Shown piece by piece: positions 51,978-62,605 of a stretch of DNA of 64,000 nt. The translations under genes and the position numbers were made by a program. Numbering within the stretch: position 1 is the stretch's first letter; each line of letters opens with the position of its first letter. Where the stretch lies: the NCBI GenBank assembly GCA_005281725.1, contig SSBO01000001.1:2836399-2900398 (forward strand). Direction: 5' to 3'. The notes under the pieces were generated by a model, which was given only the letters and a program-made list of their open reading frames with translations, was not told where the DNA came from and did not search any database. This DNA is from Wuchereria bancrofti (lineage: Eukaryota > Nematoda > Chromadorea > Rhabditida > Onchocercidae).

Positions 51978-53392
51978 TTAGTACACACGGTTCGGGTGGG
52001 TGATATTACTGCACTTGATCGCAGGGACTTTGATAGGAGTGCGAGTATAAACATTAACCTCCTTTGATCGAGATTGTCGTTTTGTATTGCTCCTAGTTCG
52101 CATCTCAATGGGTTCCTGGAGCTCCTCAGTGTTCTGTTCGGTTTCCGGAATTTTCATATTTTCTTTCTTATTAGGTTCAAGATGAATTTCTTCATCATTA
52201 ACTTCGAGAGGATACAAGACATTTATTGGACGATCGAGAAGTTTTCCAGTGGGAGTTTCTACCTGAACGTTCCTAACTTTACCGTCTTTACCGATTTTGA
52301 TGTCCTTGATCCGTAATAATTTCCACATTCCTCTTGGAATTCCCGATTCATTTAGGAGTACAATCTCTCCCTTTCTTGGAGTTCTTTTTTGCGCTCCTTT
52401 GGATGAGGTAATTTCCCTTTGCGCGCGTTCTCTGAGGCTGGTTAAATATTCGGTTCTCCAGATTTCCCAAAAAACGTTGAGAGTTTTAAGGGTACTTTCC
52501 CAGTGTCTCACAAGTTTTTCTCTGGTATCTAGTCTATAAGGGATGAATTCTTCCTGCCTGTTATAAACTTCATTTATAGGTAGATGGAGCGAAGCGTTAG
52601 GCAAAATAAAATCAATTGGACGTATAATGACGCAGTCGTCAAAATTAGCGTAAGTTAGTGGTCGAGTATTAAGTATACCTTTAACTTCCGCAATTAATGT
52701 TACCAATTCCCTTTCCGCTAGGAATTTCCTGCCAATGGCTCTTCTTAGAGCATTTTTCGTTAACCCAATTAATCTCTCGTAGATTCCTCCTTGCCACGGA
52801 GCCTTTGATATAATATTTTTCCAAGTCATTCCTCCCTTTGCTAAGGAGTTGGAGACATTAACTTGTGTCATAAGAGATCTGAAAGCCTGGAATTGAGTGG
52901 CATTATCACTCAGAATTAGCTCAGGACACCCTCGTCTCGCAACAAATCTTCGGATAGCATGCGAAAAGGTTTCTGCGGATTGGTCTTCTGCTAATTCGAG
53001 ATGCATGGCTCTTGTTGTAAAGCATGTAAATAATATTACCCACCTTTTTGTTGACACGCTATTGCCTTTGATTGAAAGAGGGCCAAAATAATCCACGCCA
53101 ACAGTGCGAAGGCTCTAGATCGATTGACACGAGTTTCCGGGAGACTTGCCATTGGTGGTAATTTGAACGATCTGGAGTTCCAACGTTTACAGATTCGACA
53201 TCTGTTTATTATTCGTTTTACTTCAGTCCTGCCTTTGGGAATCCAAAATCTACTCCTTAATTCTGAAAGTGTATGGGCGATACCTGCATGACATAGATTT
53301 TCATGTTGGTGTAGTATAAGGAGTTCTGTTATTGGGTTGTGTCGAGGGAGATAGATAGGATATTTGCTAGTTTCAGGCAGTTCCGAGTTCAC
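51978..53392 (-). pseudogene. BEL/Pao integrase region (frameshifted)
   Basis: Two frames. 53036-53392 has the zinc-binding part ([11 protein letters not shown] and CRICKRW, HHCC type). 51978-53096 has the catalytic core with Asp in MDYFGPL, Asp in LSDNATQF and Glu in WQGGIYERLIG, followed by the BEL/Pao C-terminal domain (GILNTRPLTY, ESGIPRGMWK, INVLYPLEV) and a charged tail. The zinc and core parts are separated by a one-base frame change near 53095-53120. All three catalytic acidic residues are present. Integrates the DNA copy into the host chromosome in working elements. Confidence 0.9.
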
Positions 53393-53474
53393 GAGTCGGC
53401 TAGTAGATCTCCATAGTTTATCATCTTCGGTGTGGAATAAATTCCACTTGTTTATCTCGTCGTCATTGATTCCT

Positions 53475-54308
53475 TCAGATTGCTGCTTGTCTAATTAACA
53501 GCCATTCTGACACTTTGTAATCTTCAGCTGTAAATCGATCTCTTTCGATTGAAACAGACTGTAGCCATGATAATCTGCCTTTAGTTGTTAATCGAATGAA
53601 TTTAAGGATCCACGCTGTTGTTCGTAACAGTCTTAGCCATTTGCTAAAACGTTTGCTATCAATAAATTGAAAGTTATGATCCTTACATATTCGCGAGACT
53701 TCTGCTATAGTGATTTCTTCTGGTTCGTCATTGTTGTCAAAATCGTATTCCCATTGTGGCCAACTGATTTCTCCTTTTACTAGCCACGACGGTCCATGCC
53801 ACCATGGTGTAAAACTTCTAAGTTGTTTTGGATTAAGACCTCTAGTTGCCACGTCTACAGGGTTATCTTCTGATGGAATATATCGAAAGATAAATTTCGT
53901 TTTACGTATTTCCTCGACTCGGTTTTGAACAAATCTTGATAATAGGTTAGAATGGTTTTTTATCCAATGTAAAGCACATTTAGAATCCGACCATAAAATT
54001 ATCTTTATATTGACGATATCCAGCTGTGTCATGACAAATTGCGCTGCTCGCGTTCCGATGAGTATGGCCATTAGTTCTAGACGCGGTATTGTCATACCTT
54101 TAATAGGAGCAATGCGAGATTTTGCGAAGATGAGCGATGACTTTGTTTCTTGCATATCCTGACTCACTAAATACACTGCTGCTGAATATGCTACGCTTGA
54201 AGCATCAGTAAATACATGTATTCCAATTAAATCTGTAGAAGTTGTTACAAATCGCGGTAAGTCTTTTACGAATGTTACAAATCGCGGTAAGTCTTTTACG
54301 TTGCCCAT
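53475..54308 (-). pseudogene. BEL/Pao RNase H region
   Basis: Open frame of 277 codons with RNase H acidic residues in FTDASS, IPRLELMA, LWSDSK and NPVDVATRG. It degrades template RNA in working elements. Its N-terminal edge has a 30-base tandem duplication (27 bases identical, 54244-54270 and 54274-54300) that repeats DLPRFVT in frame. It is separated from the integrase frame by stops. Confidence 0.9.
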
Positions 54309-55294
54309 TCAGCAATAAGAAATTTCCATTGCTTATGGTCTTGCTCATCTAATATCTGATCCCACGAATTATTCTTTTTCCATAAATTTTGCAAAAATAT
54401 TTTAAATCTTACTATTACTGGAACTAAAAATCCTAGTGGATCATATTGTGATGCAACAAACTGTAAGATCGTTCTTTTTGTTAGTTTTCGGTCATTCCAT
54501 GGATTTAATTTTACCTGGATGACGTCTTTAATCACAGGGATTCCATAAGATGCCGAGGATTTTCGTATTTTTTCTTATTGCTCGATCTTGCTGCGGCAGT
54601 TCTGCATAAAATTCTTCGTCGTTAGATAAGAACTCCCTTAGATTCATTGAGGCTTCATTGAAGATGGATTTCATTTCCGCATATTTTTCTAATGCGTCCT
54701 GCGTTCCGTTTGATGACACAATAACGTTGTCCACATAAAGGTTTTTCTTTATTTCTGCGGCTAATTCACTATCGTGGTTTTCCAAATGATAATTCAGGGT
54801 AGCTGATAGTAAAAAGGGGGATGATATTACTCCAAACGGGATTCTTCTAAAACGGTAACATTTTATATTTTCGTTGATACACTTCCTTCTACTTCCTTTA
54901 GCCAAAGGAAGCGAGTACAATTTCTCTCTGAAGGGTGTAACTGTATTTGTAAGAATGCCTTTTCAATGTCAGCTGTGATTACCCTTTTCATCATTCTAAA
55001 GCGTAATAATACTCCCACAAGATCTGGGAGGTTAATTGATCCACGATATAATACTTCATTTAAATCTTTCATTCCCTTTATGTGCGCTGAAGCATCATAA
55101 ACAATTCTTAACTTAGTGATAGTTTTACCTGGATTACGAACATCATGATGTGGCAGGTAATGAATAATTCCATCTTGATTCATTTGTGATTGTACTTCTT
55201 CGATTATGCCAGATTGTAGTTGATCTTGCATTACTTTATCGTATTCTTGTAATTCCTCTTTATGGGACTGAAGTCGTGCTATTAGCATTCGCAA
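54296..55294 (-). pseudogene. BEL/Pao reverse transcriptase (three frames)
   Basis: Frames 54863-55294, 54528-54920 and 54296-54535 carry consecutive RT parts: [19 protein letters not shown], then [14 protein letters not shown] and the active-site box YVDN (the usual form is YxDD; the variant with Asn is one I associate with Pao elements in worms but could not verify), then LGILWNP and YDPLGFLVP. Two frame changes break it. Confidence 0.9.
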
Positions 55295-56213
55295 ACGGCT
55301 GACGCATATAATCCATAATTATCGCTCAATTTGCCTTTGCATGGTTTCCATGGCCAACGTACTTCGTATCTTCCATTTTGTTTAGTGATACTCTTCTTAA
55401 ATTGTTCCAGTGCTTGTTCATCATCTTGTGTATCAGGTCGATCTTGGATGCCAATACAGTCCAACTTCCAAAATTGATCTATATCTGGGGCAAGATTTTC
55501 TTGAGATGTCTTCGTTGCAAAGATCTGGTGATGGCACAATTCATTTGTATAACCGCTTCCTGCTATGATAGGTCCAACTTTGCTGTTCAGTAAAGTGAAT
55601 CCTGACTTTAGTTGCTGAGCGTTTTCCATATGAATAAAGTTGAAGAAATAGTCAGCTCCTATAACTATGTCAGGTTGTTTCTTGTAACTTTTAAGATGGT
55701 AATTCTCACCTTTGTCTACCACTTCCATCACTTGAAGATCGTTTGTCAAATAATCCATTACAGTGGCTTGGATAGCACTTGATCGGAGTTTTCCGTTTTC
55801 ACTCCAATTTGTGTTTGAGTTGTGCGGCATACTCGAGGAGTCCTATTGCCAAAGGAAGAGATCTTATATTCTTCTTCATCAGTTTCTAGGAGATTTAGTC
55901 GATGAGCTAGCCTTTGTGAGATAAAGGTCGCATCTGCGCCGACGTCAAACAGTACTAAAGCTTGTACTTCATGTTCAGGTTTATCAGGATTAAAGACATT
56001 AATTTCTCTACATAAAAGCAGTACTCGTTTCTTTTCAACTTTCTTAGTTGAATTAACAGATATGTTTGCATTTTTGGCAATAATCTTCCCAGAATCACGA
56101 GTCTTAGTGGTACAAAGGGCGCTGTTGTGGGATTTTTTTGCAATAAAAACAACTTGCTCTTTTTGTGCAGTTGAGTTCGTTGTGTCCAGTTTTAAAACAA
56201 TTAGAGCAAACAT
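55282..56213 (-). pseudogene. BEL/Pao protease and spacer
   Basis: Frame 55758-56213 has the aspartic-protease site LVLFDVGADATFIS, where the common D-S/T-G is D-V-G. Frame 55282-55830 continues with [11 protein letters not shown] and a spacer before RT. One frame change lies between them at about 55760-55830. Confidence 0.8.
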
Positions 56214-57281
56214 TGATTTCCTTCAATCGATCAATTCGCTGCTCCACTGTAGAATATATGAGACACTTGCTATCCCAGTGATTGTTATTGCAGAAGATAC
56301 AGGGTCTCCTTTTCTTATTTGTCGACCAATTTGGATTCTCTTGATTTAGCTGGTTCTTTTCGGTTGAAGCCGTTCCCCTAATTTGCTTTGATTGTTTTAT
56401 TGCAATCAATGCTGAATTTTCTGGAATGATTGGGTTAGGATGACGTTTAATTAAATTTTTACGACTTACGTTATCCAAGTGTTGCTATTCCATTATCTGG
56501 TCGTTTCTATTAATTGTCTTCCTGAGAAGCTGTCGAAGTTTTGTTACGGACCACTGGCCATCTTCTTCTTTTTGTTGATAAACCTGGTTTAATATCCAGT
56601 TTGGCAATTTGGATTCTATTATCGTTTCGATGGTAGGTTGCTCTACGTTTTCGCCAATTGCTTCTAACTGCCTTAGAACTCTCTCCATTTCTTCGATTAT
56701 TGTTTTCCAGTTTCGGTCGTTTCGTTTTGTAGATATGAGTTCATTGTAAAGTAATTTTCTTATAGTGGAAACACGACCAAATTTCTCCACTAATAATTCT
56801 CTTATATTCTATAGTTTTCAGGTGCCCTATCGTAACCTCTTACTAGCTGTAGAGCGTTTCCTCTTAGGCAAGAAACCAAGTAATTTAATTTTTGGATATC
56901 TGGTATGTTTTGACAGTGTACGGAGGCTTCGAAACCACTCCAGAATTCTCTCCATGTTTTAGGGTCTCCACTAAACGTTGGTAACGACAATTGTGGTAAA
57001 TTTACTGTTGGGCGACATTGAGTTAAGCTATGTTCCTTATTTTGTGCTAAACGTTTAAGGGCTAACTCTGTATCATCCTTGTACATAGATAAGGTTATGA
57101 TGGTATCCGTACCTATGTTAATTAATTTTAAAATATCTCTATCGTCGTTTGCCTTTTGTTCGTATTTTTCTTCTTTTTTCTTTTGCCACATTGGGGCTAG
57201 TTGAATGTGTTCCAACCATTTGTCGTTGATCTTCTCAAGAGTGCCAACGTATTTTTCGAGGNTTTTGTCGTGAAACCTCAA
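56104..57281 (-). pseudogene. BEL/Pao gag region (broken)
   Basis: 56802-57281 matches the retrotransposon DUF1759 region (LPTFSGDPKTWREFWSGFE, YLVSCLRGNAL). 56485-56790 continues in another frame, then an in-frame stop, then 56104-56478 has zinc knuckles (CIFCNNNHWDSKC and CSNCFKTGHNELNC). The gag frame is open right up to the LTR edge, including the undetermined base at 57262. There is no ATG before the MWQKKK Met, so either the 5' end is deleted or the start is made by splicing. Confidence 0.85.
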
Positions 57282-57663
57282 ACTTGGGTAATTAAACCTT
57301 TATTTGACATAAAAAACAAATCAACATCATAATAACGCATTATACATATCGCACGGGTGCTACACAGTTATAAAAGCGCTAAACATTACCAAAGAGCTGA
57401 AACCCCAACCACCCTATAAATGGACAATTGTAAAAAATGACTAATTGTATTTAAGAGATGGTGTTGGAGTTAATTGAGACTAAAGTTCATAAATGTGAAT
57501 TTGAGAATAAAGGAAATTTGTTTAAGGATAGATATTTCTTTGTTACAATATCTATTACATGCGTTTAATTCGCACATATCTCATACGGTATAATGTGTGT
57601 AAAGCGAGGTTAATTTATGAACAAAGAGATGCTTCATTTACAGCTTCTCGCTTTTCAGCGACA
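57266..57663 (-). repeat. 5' LTR of the younger BEL/Pao element
   Basis: 398 bases, the promoter-side LTR for the minus-strand coding region. Same structure as the other copy: AATAAA (minus strand of 57299-57304), SL1 at 57277-57298, then GT. A TTTCAG acceptor (GGGGTTTCAG) lies about 110 bases upstream of the SL1 in element sense, and a TTTATAA box is between them. Confidence 0.95.
57277..57298 (-). promoter_or_regulatory. SL1 spliced-leader sequence inside 5' LTR
   Basis: All 22 bases of nematode SL1 are present on the minus strand, beginning GGTTTAATTACC and ending CAAGTTTGAG, with no mismatch. It abuts AATAAA on its 5' side and GTTTCACG on its 3' side. The similarity to an SL RNA gene ends after the GT. 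No Sm-binding site follows, so it is not an SL RNA gene. Confidence 0.95.
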
Positions 57664-57668
57664 GTAAC
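57664..57668. repeat. Target site duplication GTAAC (right)
   Basis: Matches 51453-51457 on the other side of the younger element. Confidence 0.9.
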
Positions 57669-57917
57669 CCATTGTTCAAGTAACTCATTATCCTGCCCAG
57701 ACAATTTATTCTTTGTACGAAAATGTCTGATTATAAACTACTCCCACATCTTAACATATATAATGCAAGATATAATGTAACAAGAAAACTTCATTCACTA
57801 ACTCGGCTCTACACGAAACACTCTCCACTATTCTTTCTATTTATACTTAATTTCTGTATTCGTTATTACTGCTATATTATATTGTAGTTATCAATAAAGG
57901 CTTCGATTGTGCCGACA
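57664..57917 (+). repeat. 3' LTR of old BEL/Pao element, right half
   Basis: Continues the interrupted LTR. It ends AATAAAGG, then CTTCGATTGTGC, then CGACA. It has the same AATAAA-GG...CGACA frame as the younger LTR but no SL1 between them. Confidence 0.65.
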
Positions 57918-59060
57918 GAACAACTCTCCCTACAAACAACAAACTTTCCTCACAAATTACAATAATCTCAGTTTCCCAGCTAGCAAATTCAAAAATTTTT
58001 GAAAATGTTTTTTTTCGATAAACGTTTTCATTATACCCATGTTAGCAGAAACTATATAACTGCAGAAGTTCGGCACAGTTTGGATCAGTACAAAAACAGC
58101 TAATTCTGTAATAGCTAATTATTTACCCAAAAATTTGCGGTTCCAGAGGAGCCATCATAGAATGATCAGTTCTTTTAATTCTTTTAATGTTATCATTTCC
58201 TTATTTTGGCAAATTATACTAGGCGTTGCATTGTATCTGATTACTTCGTGCACTAAAACTGCCATTGCCATTTTGGGATTATCAGCCGAAAAGATTAAAT
58301 ATGATTATTACTATTAATCAGTACTTAATAAATCTAGACTCGTATTCCGCGTGTGAGTACAGAGATTGTTTTCAAGTGAAGAAGTTATTTTCGAACGACT
58401 TCTATCGTTAAATAAACGACGTGATATATAGCGTCATGATTGCAACAGAAGATAAAATTCGTTAGATAGGACATATCATCCCCTTATCTGGAAAGAAAGG
58501 AGGAAGCAAAACAGAAACCGGAACAATTGTTTATGACATTTGGTGACATATAAAAGCATCCACAGCTTCTTATGAAAACTTGACGAGCAATCAGAGAAGC
58601 AAAAAATTACTATGGAACCACTACAAAATATTTAAGGAATAAATGACAAAGTACAGCTAAAAATTAAACCAGTTAATATACTCAAGTATTTTTATCCTAA
58701 CTACCCGCACTGCAACTACAATATACTGCGTAGGAAGATCCTCAGTTTCTGCTGAAAAAAAGGACTCAAAAGACTCTTCTTGAATTGTTTGATTTTTTCA
58801 AATTTTTCCTAATGAAAGATAAATTCAAACTAATCGGCGATTTAAGAATCCAAGTGCATATGATTGGTTCAGCGCAATTACCAGTGTTTTTATGGAGATA
58901 GGTAAAGATAGTCAAAATGACAAAATTGTAGATGCGTAAACTTTGCACAAAACTTTGACATGCTTTTCACGATGCCTTCATCTTACATTTAAACTTATAA
59001 ATTACTTTTCAAGTTTATCAGACCTTGAAAAGAATTACAATTCTTTCAAATCATTTAATT
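57918..59060. other. No gene seen
   Basis: AT-rich sequence downstream of the nested elements. The plus-strand frame at 58135-58317 has a hydrophobic stretch but no recognisable domain. Confidence 0.4.
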
Positions 59061-59192
59061 AAAATCAGTAAAGTAAGGGAAAGTTGAACCATTTCCCGAA
59101 AAGACGGGTTTTCCAAATCGTTTCTGTAACAACCATATATACATTACGCAATCGGTTCGACCAGCTCTTCCAGCGTGCTGATTAGTAGGAGC
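59060..59192 (-). pseudogene. DEAH-box helicase fragment, motif VI
   Basis: After a TATAG acceptor the minus strand reads NQHAGRAGRT, which corresponds to helicase motif VI (usually QRAGRAGRTG), followed by unrelated sequence and a stop. Arg to His in the second position and loss of the following CYRLY-type residues suggest a dead fragment. No other helicase motif was found within 1 kb on either side. It could also be a chance match. Confidence 0.4.
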
Positions 59193-62100
59193 CTATTTTC
59201 TTTACAAATATCACGACGAATAAGTATGCAGTTTTCTACAAAACATCAAGTACAAAACAAAAGCTGGAAAACCTAAAATCAGATCGCATCTAAAAAGTCT
59301 ACAAACTTTTGAAATGGTGACAGCATACGAATACTCGACATCACTATTAGTATCGAAAGAATCCAAAGAAAGATTTTACTAATAAACAACAAATAAAAAT
59401 CTTTCAAATTAGAAAGTTTGCAAACATGCAACATATTTTGGCTGTGTTTTCATGTCATTCAGGGCCGAAATATGGGAATGGCTTGTTCTGCATCTCACTT
59501 CAAGGTTATGCTGATAACATAGCGATAATCATTGTTGTCAACTTGTTCTTTCGAAAAATTGTCGTGGATACAACTGGTTCACCGGGTAAGAATGTCTCAT
59601 GAGAATTTAGGGGATGGTAATGATGCGTGGTTATGTCTCATTATGAAGATGCATTTATGCGACACCGATAACTGATCGGAAATCGTCTTTTTTTTTCTTT
59701 TGATACAGGTGACCTCCAAATAATCAAAGTCATTTTTCCTTAACAATTTATCTTTTGCAAACCTGATATGATATTTGCCTTCAGTTTAATATTCTGTTCT
59801 TAGCGATGCATTATCGCGTAAAGAAATAGGAATCATTAAGCAGGAAATAGGCTTGCATCTGTAACAAAGTAGAAGAATTATAAGAGTAACTTTTCTCCTC
59901 GTTCTTTAATCTTTACTTTACAATATTAAAGTAACGTACAAAAAATACAAATTTTGGCTTTGATTATGATTTTGAATGTTTAAAATCAAATTTATCAGTC
60001 TAGAGAAGGAAAAAGAAAAAACCCACAACTTCAATCTCTTGCAGGAGAAAGCAAATTACTATTTAGCCAATGCAATAAAAGGACTTTAAGAGGTAGGAGG
60101 GGAATAAAAAGTGGGACAAAAAAAGACAAAATAAGATTGGTGTCTCTTTTTGCCTGGAAGTAAATATTTCAGTAACCGTAAAATTTATTTTCCATTTGAT
60201 ATCCGTTGATTAACCTATTTGTTACTGAAGGAATATGGATAACTACCTACCAAAAAACTTCTTCAAGATAAATTAGTATTCAGTACTCTTTACCAAAATG
60301 AAAGCAGAGTCATCGATTATGTAAATACTTAGCAAGAAAGCTGCATATACATTTGATTTCCTTATAAATTTCTGCAATAATTAACTAAAAATCCGATTGG
60401 TCGCATATAAGCGCAAATATCTCAGCTTCTGAACGTAGTGAACCTGGAAGCAAAAACCTTCTTCTAACCCTAAAAATTCAAAGGACTTATTACGCAGACA
60501 CCACGATATTATTTATTATCTTCTAGAATTAAACTCAAACTTGTCCTCTTTAGAATGCAGGTCTAAAAACCATTAAAATAATGACCAATCAGATGCTTTT
60601 ACCATTTTCTTCCAAGAAGTATAAATGCAGCCTAATATCGAAAAAAAAAATTGTTTCAGTGCTATATTAGGCATTAGAACTTAGTTCCGGAGTTTTTTTT
60701 TTTTTATTATTTTCGAATAATGAATTAATAAGAGAAAACTTGCAGAATGGATGAAGCATAGATCATCTGATGATATTAAACTGTGATAAAAGGGATTAGT
60801 TATTAAGCTTATCCGGTATTTCCTCATTGTTTATTCCTGTTTTTTCATGCTTCCTCTTTTTTCAAACTTTCCTTTATGATGTTTGCTACAGTATGCTTTT
60901 TCTTCATACTTTTATCTTCTTACTTTTTAACTTTTCTTCCGCCTCACTCTTATCATTCTTCTTTTTTAGCTTCTCCCCTATCTTTCTCTTCATCAACTCC
61001 TACTCACCTTTCTCAATGCTCTTTTTACTTCCTTACATCTTTCTCTTTCCCTCACTTGGCATGGCATATGACAAGGAAGAGTAGTACCTCAGGTAGATTA
61101 CAGTAGTCCTTTCATGAACTTTTTGTCAACTGGCAGTTGACAAATATCAACTACTTGTTTTATAGCCGTAGTGCTTTTATTAGCAAAAATTCAAATTACA
61201 AATTCATTGATATTAGTTGGTACGCACCTTTCACAAATTTCTGTGCGTTCAAAAAAGATTTTTTTTTGGAAGTTGCTTAGAAGTAAGAACATTGTAGAAT
61301 TGCACGTTATAACTGTATAGCATTTAATACTTAAAATTTAAAACTTGTTTTAACGAAACATTAAAGTTTTGTAATGTGTCGACTAACCAAAATTTTGAAT
61401 TTTCTTGTAATTTTACTTGTATTTGCAAAGTTAAATTTTTTGTTATAAAATTCATAAGTAGATACTTGATGCACTTTATAGGCAGAAATCGAGAGCTTCA
61501 ATTTTTTGGAACAGGTACAATCAATCCTGTGAAACATTAATTAACGCATGATTACATAAAAGAAGCGCACTATGCAGTAAAGATAAGGCATTTATAGAGC
61601 AAAACATGAAACGATGTGCAATTAATTAATTAATTCCAAAATATAAGTAGAGGATATAAACTGGCTAAAAATAGCTGTACGATCAAAGTAATCAAATGAT
61701 AAGAATATTTGATTTTATTAAAAAATACTAGCCACTTTACGAAATAATGAAATTGTTTCACATATAAAAACATTGTCCCTGTGTAATGTAATAGTATTTG
61801 GCATACGATCACAAAGCAGTTTTTTTAATTATTTTATTCAGAGATAATAAGGACTCGTTAGCTAATAATTTTTGAAAATTTTTCAGATGAAATCTTAGAT
61901 TTTAATGAAAAATAAAGAATTACAAATTTTAAAGTTTAGTTTGCCGACGTTTAGTTGTAGTAGCAATAATAATGAAATTTAAGTGCAAATGCGAATATTT
62001 TATGAATTGCATTATAGTCACTTAATGGATTATGACAGTAGAAAACTTTCATTGCCCTTTCATTTTTATTTCAATTCTGGCCTTCTAAACATAATAGTTA

Positions 62101-62605
62101 AATAATTTTTAATATTTTTTCCTCAGTTATTGATTCTTACTCAACCATCCGTAGCTAAGCTGTCGTTGTAACTTCACGCACTAATTTTTCCATTTACAAT
62201 TTGAAATTTGAAAAAATATTATTTCAAACAAACATTCCAAGCATTCACCCACTTCTCAGTTGATTGCTAAATTACACCAAACATCGGAAGGGATTCATGA
62301 AAGATGAAGCTGATGATAGTATCTGTAAAATATTTGTCATTCGTACGTTAGAGTCTATAAGGATGTTCTAAAATTGAATTAAAATTACTGCCATTGTAAT
62401 TTGTTAATTGCTGAAAGTTTCAAGACTAATAAAAACTTTGCCAAAAAAAGCGGTAAATGCTATATAATTTATTTCATCTTCGCATCAAAATTACAATGCA
62501 GTGATCTGTTCTTTAATTTAAACTCAATTTTCCTCTTCATAGATTTGTGTTTATTTGTTTCTTTTTTGAATTTTTAAGATTACTCTATTAAATCCCAAAA
62601 ATTTA
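59193..62605. other. No gene seen
   Basis: 3.4 kb AT-rich. A pyrimidine-rich tract at about 60825-61070 gives long low-complexity open frames on the plus strand, which I do not treat as genes. Confidence 0.4.

Larger units (their letters stand above)
51458..57663 (-). mobile_element. Complete BEL/Pao LTR retrotransposon with SL1 in its LTRs
   Basis: 6,206 bases bounded by 398-base direct LTRs that begin TGTCG and end CGACA, flanked by the 5-base duplication GTAAC. Coding order on the minus strand is gag (DUF1759 type, zinc knuckles), protease, reverse transcriptase, RNase H, integrase, the BEL/Pao order. The LTRs differ at only two positions (51525 G against A; 51762 T against G in the right copy), so the insertion is young. 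The coding frame is nevertheless broken about ten times. It inserted into the 3' LTR of an older plus-strand relative. One undetermined base lies at 57262, just inside the 5' LTR (minus-strand sense). No clear tRNA primer-binding site is visible next to the LTR. Confidence 0.95.

Noticed and set aside
57277..57298. SL1 RNA gene
   Set aside because: Only the 22-base leader and the following GT match; the rest of an SL RNA, including an Sm site, is absent, and the sequence is part of a duplicated LTR.
51458..57663. Programmed ribosomal frameshifts in gag-pol
   Set aside because: About ten frame changes scattered through single domains cannot be programmed; decay or sequence error is more likely.
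60825..61106. Two long plus-strand open frames
   Set aside because: They come from a pyrimidine-rich low-complexity tract (Phe, Leu and Ser only) and overlap each other in different frames.
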